DNA of 64,000 nucleotides, taken from Cyanophora paradoxa. Its lineage: Eukaryota > Glaucocystophyceae > Cyanophorales > Cyanophoraceae. The notes under the pieces were generated by a model, which made no database searches, was not told the DNA's origin, and was given only the letters and a program-made list of their open reading frames with translations. Positions 34,701 to 44,350 of this stretch are shown here, in pieces. The translations under genes and the position numbers were made by a program. Each line of letters starts with the position of its first letter. Position 1 is the stretch's first letter. The stretch spans positions 496,001-560,000 of the forward strand of contig QPMI01000017.1 in NCBI GenBank assembly GCA_004431415.1. Direction: 5' to 3'.

Positions 34701-37700
34701 CGTGAACAGCACTGCCCCCTCTGGGCCATGAACCGCAGTGCAGGTTTCATCCGCGTGGACGGCGAGCGCCGCTCCTCTCGTCCCTGCATGGCCGGGGGCG
34801 CCGCTGCGGGCCTGCCGCCGCACATTGTTTTGGAACAATGTAGCCATCGTCGACCTTCGCTCGTCCGTGCTCGCCGTTCCGATCAGCGGGGAGGGATTCG
34901 ATGCAAAGAACATGGTGCAAGTGCCCCAGATGACGAAAGCGCCAGCAGTGGATGCCACAATTCCAGATCAGTATTGTTCTAGTGGCGTCGTCGACGAGGC
35001 ATATCCGGATGGCTTTGTGCCTTTGGATCCTCCTTACCCACAATACTGCGTCCGCTACCGGCAAGCGCAGAACCGATTGATTAAGAACACGAGGAATGGT
35101 GTCGGCCAGCCGGATTGCTCGGTATACGTCACAGCGGCAACTCCTTCTATGCTGTGGATTGTCGATGCGACAGGGGCGCGCGGCTTTTCGTCGTTCACGT
35201 CCCTACAACGGTTTAATTGGAACGCGACCAGTAAACCTCTTTCGACCAGCAAGCCCGACGTTCTGATTCCGTTCAGCCGATACGCTCCCCGGGCCTCTGA
35301 AAGCGGTCGATTCGTCGCCGTCTGGATCAGCCTGACCTTGCTTGAGGTTTCTGCCTTTTAATTGAATCTAACGTAGGAGTTCTAGATCTTACTAGAGGTT
35401 CCGCTCTGACTCCGACCGTAGATCTACGACCTCGAGAACGGCGCGGGCGCCAAAGAGCTCGCGCGGCAGGTGCCCATTGAAGAGCAGTACGTCAATCAGA
35501 TTGCTTTGTTGCCTGCGTACGTAATGGTATCCAATGACGGGTAAGCATATGCATCTAAGAGAGGCTTTTCAGCGACGCTTTCGAATTCCGATCTCGCTCC
35601 GCGCATGCAGTCGCCACATTGCTCTCCGCTACCTGGACCAAAACGGGCACATGGCGCTGCGTGTCGTCGACCTCTCCAGGAGCGCGCTCGTTCAATCCAC
35701 GTGCTCCGTGATCAGCCGCGGCTTTGACAGAGACGAGCTGACGGCCGTCTACGGGGAGAGCTACAACCGCACCTCCAGACTGGAATCCGGAACTTGCCCG
35801 GCGTCATCGGGGGCTTTGCGCAAGCGGAAGCGCTCATCTTCGAGCGTCGCAGTCGTCCTCAAACCGTCGGCGCCGACCGTGCAAGTTCTATCTAATGGTC
35901 CGAGCAATCTCACCGTACGCGTCTACAACACCCGAAGCGGAGACGCGGTCCCCGCGACTGCTGCGGTCTCCTGCAGCCCGCCCGGAACCCAAGGGCCGGC
36001 CCTCGTCGGCGCCGGCGAGCTTCAGTACTCGATACATCCGCGGCTGGACGTGGATGCTTCCACCTGGAGTGTATACGACTTCTATTTCGAGGACAGCCAG
36101 CCGTCCTATGTGCTGGCCGAAGTTCGCCTCACCGGAGCCGCGGCCGACACGGAGTACACGTGCACATCCACGGTCACAAGCTCTGCGGGGAAGTCGCTCG
36201 CCGCCACTGGGATGGGACGCACGCGGCCGCTTGGCTACATCCCCGCGCCACACAGACGAGCGGCCCAGGAAGATCCACGCGAGTACTGTAAAATGGCTGC
36301 GCAGATCGGGCCTGCGTACGACTGCCGTTCTGAATTTCCTGATACTGATCCAGGTGCCTGTTTCGAATTGCAAATTGATCGTGCTCGCGGCTGCTGAAAC
36401 TCATCCCCTGCTCTTAGCTTCGTCCCCTTCTGCCGGCCTTGCGACCCCTGTGTCTTGCTCGTCGTCACCGTGCAGCCTGACGGCCGGCATGGGCTGGTTG
36501 GTTTTCGATGACGGGAGCGGGAGCTCGGACTACGCAAAGAACGTTCGCAATGCTTGGTAGGCCAACCAAGTCTTCACGGTGGTGCTCGTTCGCGCCAGTC
36601 TTCACGAGCTTGCGCAGGTTAATTACTTCCGGAGTTCCCGGGATGACCGCAATAGAGCTTGAGTTCCAGAGCTTTGAGACCGAGAGAAACTCCGACTGGG
36701 TTACGGTGAGACCTGCTTGATTAATATTGCTAGCTGTATAACAACTCATTTATAAGCTCCAGATTTATAACGGGCCAAACGGGGAAAGCGGCATCATCGC
36801 CAAGCTGTCTGGGCATCTTTCAATTTCAACAACTACGTACAAGAGCAGCGGGGGGATGTACATCGAGTTCTCGAGCGATGGAGGGATCAACGCACCGGGC
36901 TTCGAAGCTCGATTCAGGGCTACCAGCTCCTCGAGTGCGTTCCTTTGTACATGTTGTTTGACGCTGGTCCTGCAATCGTCGATCAGCTCATATCTCGGCC
37001 TTGCGTATTTCCGTTTCAGACTCGGTCGTGACGCCCGTGCCGCTCCCTCCGCCCGTCGACGTCCCCAACCCCCTGGTTAAGAACCTATTGGCCGGAATCG
37101 ATTGGTCCGCTCTAGAGGACAGCAGTGGAAGTGGTGACTACCAATACGTCTGGGAGCGGTGGTAGGCTTCTATCTTTAATTTTAAATTTGAGCTAAACAG
37201 TGCGAGACAAAAAACTTAGCATTCTTTAGCTCATGTCTCTCGCGATCGATGTTGACGCCGAGAAACAGGTTGATCACGGCGCCCAACGGGATGGGAGTGA
37301 AGATCGAGTTCACAAACATCTCCACGCAGATCGAGTTGGATTTCGTCACAGTGCGCCGAAAATATTAATCGAATTTTCTACATGCGCATGCGCAGCCGAT
37401 GACTGACGCAAGTCAGGTCTACGATGGGGCCGCGGACGACGCGGGGATGCTGGCGCGGCTCTCCGGGAGACCGCCGGTCCCCCGCTCATACACGAGCAGC
37501 TCCAGATTCATGTTCATCACGTTCTTGCCCGGGGACTATGACAGGAGTTACAGGACGTTCTACGGTTTCGAAGGCTTCCAGGCACGTTTTATGTCTGCAA
37601 CGCCTGCAGGTGCGTATGCAAATCTTCCTTGAGGTCCTCGAAGCCGCCTTGACATGTCCTTAACGTCCTTGGCAGCCTCTCCGCAGTACGTCCTGTGCCC

Positions 37701-38978
37701 AGAGACGCGCCCGTGCCATCTGAACGCGACGAGCAACTGGACACTCTTCGACGACGGAAGCGGCTCAGAACCTTATCAGAGCATCTATTTTCCATGGTGG
37801 TGTGGCCATGGGCGTGCGGCACCGCCTGCAGCTCTTGAGAACACTGATCGAGCGCTAGGCAGCTGGAGGCACCGGCCGGCATGCAGGTCCAGATCGTCTT
37901 CACGAGCTTCGACACCTTCTTCAAGAGCTTCAACGAGAGCTTTGATTCTGTCACGGTTAGCAACACTTGGCCCTTTCCCTCCACTTTGCCTTGGCCTTGG
38001 CCCTTGGCCCTTGGCCTTGGCCATTTGTACCCCCCCCCCCCCCAACACACACACACACCCCAAATAGAGGAATAGAATACATATGCTGAGCCGCTCGCCC
38101 CCGCCCCCCCCCCCCCCCCCCCCCCCCCCCACCCCTTCATCCACCCTCGCCGATGTAGATCTAGAGCCGTTGGACCGTTGGTATACCCCCGGCCCCTCTT
38201 TCTCTTTAAAACTCATCCAGATGTCCGCGGCCCAGGTTCGCGATGGAGACTCCGGGAGCGCCCCTTTACTTGGCTGGTTCTACGGCAGAGCCCTAGTCCC
38301 GTTCAACTTCACGAGCAGCGGGAGCGTAATGCACGTGAGGTTCTTCGCCAACTCGGCGAAAAGCCATCTCCAGTTCGGTGGATTCGAGGCCCGGTTCCGG
38401 TCTGTCGAGCTCGAGCGCGTCGGTGCGCGGCTTTAAATTTCCTTTACGCGCCGTTGCCGTCGCTGGCCATGGCTATCGAAACTCCCTGATCGAGCTTTCG
38501 GCTTCAGTTCTATCCGCAAACCCGGAATGGGCGACGTTCGATGACGGCAGCGGCCCATCCGCCAACTACACTGACCTGTTCATGCAAGTGTGGTGCGGGC
38601 AGCTGCTCATCGAATTCCATCTGCGCATGCCGCAGGTTTGGAATGTTTTCGCAGGCTGATCGCGGCTCCGCCTCGAGCAAGAGTGGAACTACAGTTCACA
38701 AGCTTTGAGACGGAGGCTGGCTATGATTGGGTCAAGGTGCGCAAATTACGCGTCGCCCAAGTTGGCCGCTGCGGTCTAGATCTGCCCTGACAGCTAAACC
38801 CGGACCCTAGGTGTACGACGGGCCTAACAATTCAGCGGCCCTGCTTGGGAAGATCACGGGGACCCCGGCGGTGCCTTTCTCGTACACGACAACCTCGAGC
38901 TACGTGTATATCCAGTTCCGAAGCGACAAATTTGTGAACGCCACGGGGTTTGAGGCGCGGTACCGGTCAGTTACGTAG
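22760..38978 (+). CDS. giant receptor-like protein: 4 TIR domains, FN3, transmembrane segment, beta-propeller, 4 CUB domains
   Basis: I read this as one gene of more than 50 exons; continuity is inferred because exons with matching phases follow each other with no long gap. The N-terminal exon is uncertain: ATG 22760 is one candidate, and an in-frame exon with ASFGRPGRREVTSG begins near 23536. Domain order is TIR1 to TIR4 (23.87-28.3 kb), a DDVRLHTHLTLRA and FLLQGYALEQAQTWL linker, two FN3-like domains, a hydrophobic anchor near 29.6-29.75 kb, a helical stalk, a propeller-like region to about 35.6 kb, an FN3-like domain, and four CUB domains ending YRSVT at 38978. N-glycosylation sequons are frequent after the anchor (NATSNWT, NFTSS, NATG), which supports an outward-facing C-terminus. 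The function is inferred: an immune or surface receptor whose TIRs signal or cleave NAD. It could be two adjacent genes; a full-length transcript would decide. Base composition is clearly less GC-rich than in flanking genes. Confidence 0.62.
23414..23439 (+). repeat. poly-C tract in a 5' intron of the TIR/CUB gene
   Basis: Uninterrupted cytosines inside a longer C-rich segment (about 23330-23450) just upstream of the first TIR exons. The length may be inexact because homopolymers are error-prone. Confidence 0.8.
23869..24690 (+). other. TIR domain 1 (five exons plus linker)
   Basis: Exons 23869-23962, 24026-24096, 24159-24220, 24289-24304 (a 16-nt microexon) and from 24378. Spliced, they give AFNYCRGQAEDLAAVKAL, then TWFDDEPLAPS, then GLVGANAVVVVLTE joined through SWFLSE to QCLLELQHALWLGK. 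This is the TIR order: betaA, the W(F/Y)D loop, betaD (VVVVLTE), then the CxxEL helix that carries the Glu equivalent to the TIR NADase catalytic residue. A charged Lys/Glu linker follows (RRRKEEQRVKEEFE). The usual SY of betaA is NY here. Confidence 0.75.
25000..25976 (+). other. TIR domain 2
   Basis: The lead-in exon NVPKTYAA splices to AFCYSRTSDRDTQAMRV at the same position and phase as in repeats 1 and 3. Later exons are VWPAPEDEKHQSNSEMDE (25310-25371), VTAAIAGAHALIVVLTE (25434-25495), microexon 25570-25585 (16 nt), and an exon from 25650 reading RCMEELEHARMLEKTILAVA. A further exon, IIEELKKHHPIVFISKI, starts at 25854. The W(F/Y)D loop is degenerate (VWPAPED), so this copy may be less active. 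Confidence 0.7.
26030..27100 (+). other. TIR domain 3
   Basis: TVPRHFDA splices to AFTYCRGSPTDLRMVEELTR (exon 26139-26223). LWFDATRSEAAWSDKEAS follows from 26291, then AVAQAFEGANVCVAVVTE. The 16-nt microexon 26554-26569 gives AWFLSR, joined to QCLLELQHARWLAMGK from near 26652. After this come IVQVPERVESLSGK and FAIACEKLMQAIR. Of the first three copies this one keeps the best W-F-D loop and CxxEL helix. Confidence 0.75.
27195..28290 (+). other. TIR domain 4 (canonical)
   Basis: Exons 27195-27238, 27341-27363, 27411-27513, 27580-27599, 27677-27718, 27779-27789 (an 11-nt microexon) and from 27838. Spliced, they read RYDVMISYRRMQKEDVRSEM, then LLQEKNSTVWCDVMQGAIPA, then IKGADYFLALLTP, EYFE, and SVNCLDEFEYAVSHQKRIVP. 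Every classical TIR box is present: DVxISYRR, VWxD, ADYFLALLTP and CxxE. The last helix exon is FNKKLRGLVDAIQ. This is the reference copy that makes the assignment of the three divergent repeats safe. Confidence 0.92.
28364..28720 (+). other. bacterial-type TIR-TM-WD40 linker motif
   Basis: TNPDDVRLHTHLTLRA and, after an intron with a GC donor, NAEAFLLQGYALEQAQTWL match the pattern (W/D)VRxHTxLxxRA ... FLLRGxxLxxAExWL. I know that pattern from bacterial proteins in which a TIR or caspase-like domain precedes a membrane anchor and WD40 repeats. Its position directly after the fourth TIR is the same as in bacteria. The match is from memory of the family pattern and should be confirmed by profile search. 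Confidence 0.65.
28411..28492. repeat. imperfect inverted repeat (hairpin) inside an intron
   Basis: The left arm (28411-28437) and right arm (28463-28492) are near-complementary over about 28 bp, with an exact shared block ccgtcttgcgctgc / gcagcgcaagacgg, and a 25-base loop. It lies within the intron between RADNYKE and the FLLQG exon. Confidence 0.75.
28770..29505 (+). other. two fibronectin-III-like domains inserted before the membrane anchor
   Basis: The first copy reads TALLSWTHTDSRTYEFFRIE with SEAFRVVPVDVEGKDGPAS. The second reads APNAPSNLKLRPL, RGVLTWTCPK, YRIYRSENYKAS and FCVTAVFAEAESLPS. Each shows the FN3 pattern of a core Trp, a Tyr/Phe-rich strand and a V-A/V-D closing strand. 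They sit between the AxxWL linker and the EYxxxS-like helix that leads into the anchor. Confidence 0.55.
29552..29775 (+). other. membrane anchor (single transmembrane segment)
   Basis: A basic stop-transfer-like stretch, QKRKRR, is followed by IVLITMIIAAG and, in the next exon, ALISAAIVSAVFAG. Positive charges on the TIR side predict a cytoplasmic N-terminus. The splice into the next helical stalk (YAVDAADKKRAAEESLRIA) needs a frame change that I could not resolve; an undetected small intron or a sequence error is possible. Confidence 0.6.
29775..30060 (+). other. helical stalk preceding the propeller
   Basis: YAVDAADKKRAAEESLRIA, then DPESAMLFALEAYASS and RAAEITLRSALESS. This matches the post-anchor helices of bacterial TIR/WD40 proteins, with the general form A-x-R-x-L-A ... 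P-x-x-A-L-L-L-A-x-E-A ... A-x-x-x-L-R-x-A-L. Confidence 0.55.
30255..35800 (+). other. beta-propeller-like (WD40-type) region
   Basis: Exons carry WD-like blade strands: TFSAFSPNGKFVLTAGAG near 30256; MSVKADGAVVAIGGLSGTIT near 32730; VRFLVQIPSSSLFLASDDK near 32910; DSADFLAVFGIHAPTGNLM near 33590; HIALRYLDQNGHMALRVVD near 35615. A long exon at about 31393-32170 contains GILRILGTINVYGTYSFEP. No classical WD dipeptide pattern is regular enough to count blades. Exon order is uninterrupted, but some small exons (30.7-31.4, 32.3-32.7 and 33.9-34.7 kb) are not assigned with certainty. Confidence 0.45.
35840..36260 (+). other. extracellular FN3/Ig-like domain
   Basis: The exon contains PSAPTVQVLSNGPSNLTVRV and ends EYTCTSTVTSSAGKSLA, the typical start and last strands of an FN3 fold. 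It lies directly before the first CUB domain. Confidence 0.5.
36400..38978 (+). other. four tandem CUB domains
   Basis: Each copy has the same exon set: a first exon with a Cys pair or Asn-rich start and FDDGSG, then (R/W)LI(T/A)AP, then xFxSFxTxxxxDxVxV, then YDGPxxxxxLLxxLxG, then SSxxMxIxFxSD and GFEAR(F/Y)RS. Copy 1 runs about 36460-36935 (WLVFDDGSGSSDYAKNV; GFEARFRATSS). Copy 2 runs about 37025-37610 (GMGVKIEFTNISTQIELDFV). Copy 3 runs about 37676-38425 (NWTLFDDGSGSEPY; FGGFEARFRS). Copy 4 runs about 38500-38978 (EWATFDDGSGPSANY; GFEARYRSVT, stop 38976-38978). CUB domains are extracellular binding modules, so the C-terminus faces outward. Confidence 0.8.
38104..38130 (+). repeat. poly-C tract in an intron between CUB exons
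   Basis: A run of cytosines preceded by another C run and CA repeats (38030-38060) in an intron of the third CUB domain. The length is uncertain for technical reasons. Confidence 0.75.
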
Positions 38979-40183
38979 TCTAGTATACGTATACGTAGAG
39001 CTCGAGCCGCCTAAAATGTCTAGCCTGTTCAAGCTCTGTGATCTCCGCAGAGCCTGAGAGTCGACTCTGCAAGACCGAAGAGCCCTATAGCTATATCTGC
39101 ATCTATATATAGCTAGAATGTTTCGCAGAGCATCTAGATCTATATCCCCGTAGAAGGCTGACTGCAGCTGGGCCTCGTATACATATATAGACTTGCAAAT
39201 AGCATGCAGCTTCGATACCAATTATGGATCTTTGCGAGCAATTGGATCATTAAATATTGGATCACCGCGCGCTCTAGACCCGTTGTCCGACGGTCAGGAC
39301 AAGGGCCAGAGGGTGGCCCCCGCGGCCGCCCAGTACCTGGACGAGGATCAAGACTTGGCCCAGTGGCCAGCGGAAAAGGCCTAGGAAAGTTTAGCTCCAA
39401 CGTTAACTGAAGTTCAAGGCGTGCACGTGCACGTGCGGATCATGTCGAGGTCGAAGGCACAGCTAGTACAGGAAATTAAAGTCTTCATTGTGATCTTCCA
39501 GTATGTTTCTTGGCTGTCTTTCGCCTTGTTCTCTCTTTCTTCTGTATCGAACTCGCTCTACACCTGCGCCGCGGCGGACGCTGGAGGGGCGTACAGGGGC
39601 TGGGGTTCCGAAAACCCACTGGGCCAGCGCCTGCCCCTCATTGAGCCGTCCTTCTAAAAGAATGTTATGGGTAGCAAAGCAGATTTACTGAGGTTAACGA
39701 GCCGACTTTTTCGAGCCCCGATTTGCAGCCAAAACTTCAGATTCCGAATTTGATTCACGTACTACGGTAGTCAACTTGTACTGGTGTACCCATACGCGTT
39801 TTCGCAAACAAGCGCGGCGCCGGCGCCCGAGCCGCCTCATTTCGCGTTTTCCCGCCCACTCTGTCCCTTGAGGCGCCCAGAGGCCAGCACCCTCGTAGCT
39901 GTCGGTCTAGTCGTAGACCTATAGCTAGCCTCGTTTGCAGCCCCCTGATCGCTATATATATATTCAGGCATCCAATTGTAGTCAACTAGAGTGTACGCCA
40001 CTGTGCGGCGCCGGCCGGCAGTATATTCGAAAATCAGATATCTCCAGCATACGATCCTGATCCAGATCTCTGATCATGAGTCTCATCCACGCGAGAAATA
40101 AGTCAAGTGATTTAACTACGTATACCTGTGAAGCACCCTAATGAAACCGCTATCTCTTGACTCGCGCAAATCGAAGCGCCGCC
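38979..40183. other. intergenic region 39.0-40.2 kb
   Basis: No gene is supported. Palindromic words are again frequent: agtatacgtatacgta, gctatagctatatctg, ctagatctatat, gctatatatatattc, and gatctctgatcatgag. It lies between the 3' end of the TIR/CUB locus and the 3' end of the minus-strand beta-helix gene. Confidence 0.55.
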
Positions 40184-42405
40184 CTACTGAACGTCGATGG
40201 ACCCCGTGTCGAAGACGGCGTACCCCTCGAGGCCCATGCCGAGGCGGTCCGTGTCGGCCGCGCGCGTACCCCTGTCCACCTGCACCGTACCCAGGTTCCC
40301 CGCCGCGACGGCCGCCCCGCCGCAGCCCTCGATCTCGTTCCGCGCGAGGGACGCCGCCCCTCCCGTGTGCACGTACACCCCTGCGGCCTCTCGGCGGGGG
40401 GTACGCAGCGAACGCGGGGGGTACCGCACCGTGGTGGCCCGAGTCCGAGATGCGGTTCTCCTCGAGGATCGCGAGGCCGTCCATGATCACCTGTACCCCA
40501 CTGCGGGGAGGGGTACGTCATGCGCGCGCTGGAGGGGAAAGGGGTACGCGGCGCACTGGAAGTCGTTCCCCTCGATGAAGTTCGCCTCGAGCACGGGGCG
40601 GCCCGCCGAGTGGACGAGTACCCCGGAGCGCGCGTTCCCCCTTATCTTGTTCCCCCTGCCACGCCGTCGGGTCCGGGGGGGGGGGCGGAGAGGGGTACGA
40701 AAATCACCGGAGGAAGGGCTCGGCGCCGCTGCGGACCAGGAAGCCGTTGCCGCGGTTCGAGTGCACGTTGTTCCCTGCGGAGTTCATCAACGAGAGGCCG
40801 GGGTGGCTGGAGGCGGGACGCACCCGCGAAGACGCCGCGCGCGTGGTCTGAGGGGAGAGGGCCTGAGAATTGGGGGGGGGGGGATCGAGGGGGGTACGCA
40901 CCGCTGACGAGGACGGCGTGCTCGAGGTCGCGGCACTCGAGGACCTCGTTCTCCGCGCAGAGGGGTACCGCCAGCATCGCCACGCACACTGCCGGCGGCG
41001 CTCGACCCGTCGAGGCGCGGCGGAAGAGCGGGGGCGCGGGGAGGGCACCGCCGGTGGCGCAGGCCTGGATGCGGTTCCTGCAGAATCGGCCACGGGCGCC
41101 CTCGCGGACCATCAGCCCGAACTCGCACGCCGAGATCTCGTTCTCCACCACCTGCGGGAGGAGGTCGGGCGGAGGGAGGGGGGGAGGGGGGAGGGGGGGA
41201 GGGCGGGCCTCGGGGTCGGCGTCCCCGGAGACGAGTACCCCCGTCGCGTCCTGCCCGTCCCCCCCAAAGCCCTCCACCCTCTGAGAAGGGAGAAGGTCGG
41301 TGTACGGAGATGATCTTGGGGGTACAGGGGAGGCGCGCGCGTTCTCGGAGACGCGGCCGACTGCATCGTCGGTGACGAAGATGGCGGTGCGGCAGCGGCG
41401 GAAGATGTTCTCCGATACGGAGGGCGCCGCCCCGCCCGCCAGCCAGCACCCGAAGCTGCCGGCCGGCTCTCCTTAGGCCTCCCTCCCGCCCCTCCTTAGG
41501 CTTCCATCGCACCGGCACTCGAGGAGGACGTTGGAGGAGAAGGCGCCGCCGGCCTCCGCGTAGTAGCAGGCCACCTCCAGGTCCCGGAACACTGCCAACG
41601 GCGGGCCGCGTCAACAAAGGGCGACCGTTAATCAAATGTTCGAACGCGGCGGACCGTTGCCCTCGATGGTCGCGTCGGCGCCGACGACCTCCACCCCCGA
41701 CTTGAGGAAGCCGAAGAACTCTGCACCGCGCGTTAGATTGGGCGCGGCGCGGCGGGGGCGCGGCGCGGGCGCACCGCAGTCCCGCACGGTGGCGCCGGGG
41801 GCGCGGACCTCGACGCCGGCGGCCACGCCGCCGTGCACGACGCAGCCGCGCAGCGTCGCGCCGGGCGCGCGGACGGCGACGCCCACGCACGCGGCGGCGA
41901 CGTCGCAGTCGAGCAGCTCCGCCGCCTCGGCGCCCGCGGCGAGCTCCACCGCGGCGCCCGGCAGCTGCGAGTCGTGCCCGATGGAGAGGCCCCGCACGAC
42001 GCACGGCGCCTCGGCCCGCAGCACGTGCGGCCCGTCGAAGGCGAGCAACACGGGCTTGGGCCCGCCCCCCGTCGCCCCGCGCAGGACGAGGCCCGGCTGC
42101 CCGCGCGGCCGGCCGCGGGGTGGGCGTCGCGGGCGGACGGCGCAGGGGAGATCGCGCACCACATTCAGCCGCACGGGGCCGGCGTACTCGCCCGGGTGCA
42201 CCTCAATCACCGCGTCCACGGCCGCCGCGTCCACAGCCTGAGTGTGCATGCCGCGCGGCGGTCAGCCACGGGAGCTACAAGCGGAGCGAGAGCGGCACGA
42301 ATCCACCTCCTGCAGGCTGTGGAACACAGGCCCCGCCGCGTCGTCCGCCTGCAGCTCGACGTCCGGCGGGCAGACGCGCAGAACCTTGCACTTCGGCTTC
42401 TCCAT
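40184..42405 (-). CDS. right-handed parallel beta-helix protein (pectin-lyase-like/FBXO11-like fold)
   Basis: Start at 42405 (MEKPKCKVLRVCPPD); intron 42238-42306 joins FHSLQE to AVDAAAVDAVIEVHPGEYAG, the classic opening of a beta-helix (xxxIQxAVDxAxxGDxIxVxPGxY). Short coils follow across exons: APCVVRGLSIGHDSQLPGAA, VAVRAPGATLRGC, VVENEISACEFGLMVRE, NKIRGNARSGVLVHSAG, VIMDGLAILEENRISDSG and VYVHTGGAASLARNEIEG. The protein ends FDTGSIDVQ at 40184. Repeated 'N-x-I-x-x-x-x-x-x-G-(V/L)' coils are typical of FBXO11-like helices and carbohydrate-active beta-helices. No F-box or catalytic Asp set is seen and no signal peptide is obvious, so the function is open. Introns on this strand also start GTACCCC. 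Confidence 0.7.
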
Positions 42406-42892
42406 CGCGCCCGCCTCCCGGTGCCCTCGAGCTCGCGCGTGAGCGCTTCCGCTCCCGGCTGTGTGCTCCCGTCAGCGCGCGCGCAGCAGCAGGCTGCGCT
42501 CCGCCCACCTCTGAGCTAGTCACCTTCTTGCGGTCGCGGTGCTGCAGGCGTCAGACGTGGGAAGCGCTTCTGCAGCGCTGCAGTTTCTGGGAGCGGCGCT
42601 GGGCCAGATGGGCCGGGCTGATGGGGTACTGCGCATGCATGCGTAGTCGATAGCCCTCAACTTGCACCTGCATGAGAGCTCGGAGCGGTCTCATCTAACG
42701 AGAGAGCGTTAGCTCGTATCGCTCGGTGCACCGGCGCCGACTCGCCCTTACGCGCTCGAGGGGACCGCCGATACCAGTCGTCGCCAGGCATCCAGGACTC
42801 ACGCAGCGGACGTACGCGAGGCGGCTGCGGCGACGGCCCCGTGCCAGCGCCCCGCCAGCGGCGCGTATGCATGGCCAGCGCTCCCTGGCACG

Positions 42893-44350
42893 ATGAAGCC
42901 CGTATTCGCGCCCCTCCGCATACCGCTAGAGCGGCGCCTGCAGACTGCAGCGGTGGCCATCACGGAGAGCCTCGGCTTGGCATGCCTCTTCTCCTTCATT
43001 CTCGTCGCGGTTTTCTTCCCGCTCTTCTTTGCCGTCGTTCTCCTACCGTACCTCATCTGGTGCGCTTCGGCTCGGCGGGTCTATCGCCGCGCAGTGCTCA
43101 GGCCTTCTCATGCGCTGCGCAGGGCGCTGCGTGACCCGGCGCCGTGCAAGGGAGGCAGGACCCGGCCGGTGCGACCCGCGCGCCGCAACGCGCGACGTCG
43201 ACCGCGGCCCGCGGCCGCTGCCGCTGACCCCCGCCCCAGGGCGTCCGCCGCTCGGGCTTCTGGCGCCTGGTTCGGGACTTCTTCCCGATCAGCCTCGTCC
43301 GCTCCGCCCCGCCGGAGGCCTTCCCGAAGGACCGCTCCTACATCTTCGCCCTCCACCCGCACGTGAGCCGCGCGCCCCGCCCGGGCGCCCCGTACCCCCG
43401 TCCGAGCTTCTCCCCCAGGGCATCCTCTCGGTGGGCGCCTTCATCAATTTCTCGACGGAGGCGACGGGCTTCGGGGCCCTGTTCGGGGGCCTCGAGCCGC
43501 ACCTCGCCACCGTGCGCGCCAACTTCTGCGTACCCCTCTACCGGGAGCTCCTGCTGGCCCTGGGGCTCGTGGACGCCCGCAAGGAGTCCCTGCACGCCCT
43601 CCTGCGCCGCCCGGGTACAGCCGTCGGCCTCGTCGTGGGGGGCGCCGCCGAGGCCCTCGACTCGAACCCCGGTACCCCTCCCCCTGCCCCCGGCTTCTAC
43701 CCCCTCCCGAACTCTCCGCAGGGCAGTATCACCTGACGCTGAACCGCCGCAAGGGCTTCGTGCGCCTCGCCCTCGAGACGGGGTACGCTTCCTTCCTCCC
43801 GGCGCGGTACCCCACCCACTCACTCCGCCCCAGGGCGGCCCTCGTACCCGTCATCTCCTTCGGCGAGGTCGACATCTGGTCCCAGGCGCGCCCTGTACCC
43901 CCCGCCGCGCCCCCCCTTCAAGGCTTAGAGCTCCGCGCCCGCTCTGACTTCTGAGGCGCGGGCAGCTGCCGAACCCGCGGGGCTCCCTCCTGCGGCGCTT
44001 CCAGGAGGCCTGCATGCGGGCCCTGGGCTTCTCGGTGCCCTTCTTCTGGGGCCGCGGCGTCTTCCAGTACGCCTTCGGCCTCCTGCCCCGCCGCCGGCCC
44101 ATCACCACGGGTGCGCCCGACGCTGTCAAGCCGACCGCGCCCCCCGCTTCGAGCTGAGCGTCTGGATCTGCATGCAGTCGTGGGGCCCCCCGTGGAGCTC
44201 CCCCCGAGGCCGGGGGCGGGCGCGGGCCCCGAGGAGGCGGAGGCGTGGGTGGAGGCGGCCCACGGGCGCTACGCGGCAGCCCTGCGGGCCCTCTTCGAGG
44301 GGCACGCGGCGGCCCTCGCCCCCGGCGCCGACTTCCGCGTCGTCGCGTGA
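42893..44350 (+). CDS. DGAT2: diacylglycerol O-acyltransferase type 2
   Basis: ER acyltransferase that makes triacylglycerol from diacylglycerol and acyl-CoA. The start at 42893 gives a short leader and a strong hydrophobic hairpin ([20 protein letters not shown]). Next comes [18 protein letters not shown], then [11 protein letters not shown] joined across an intron (43363-43418) to GILSVGAF, so the catalytic HPHG is split by a splice site. Further family blocks: [79 protein letters not shown] and [13 protein letters not shown]. The protein ends at 44350. Roughly seven exons; length fits algal DGAT2. It lies between the beta-helix gene (opposite strand) and the eEF1B gene, with whose 3' end it converges. 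Confidence 0.92.
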
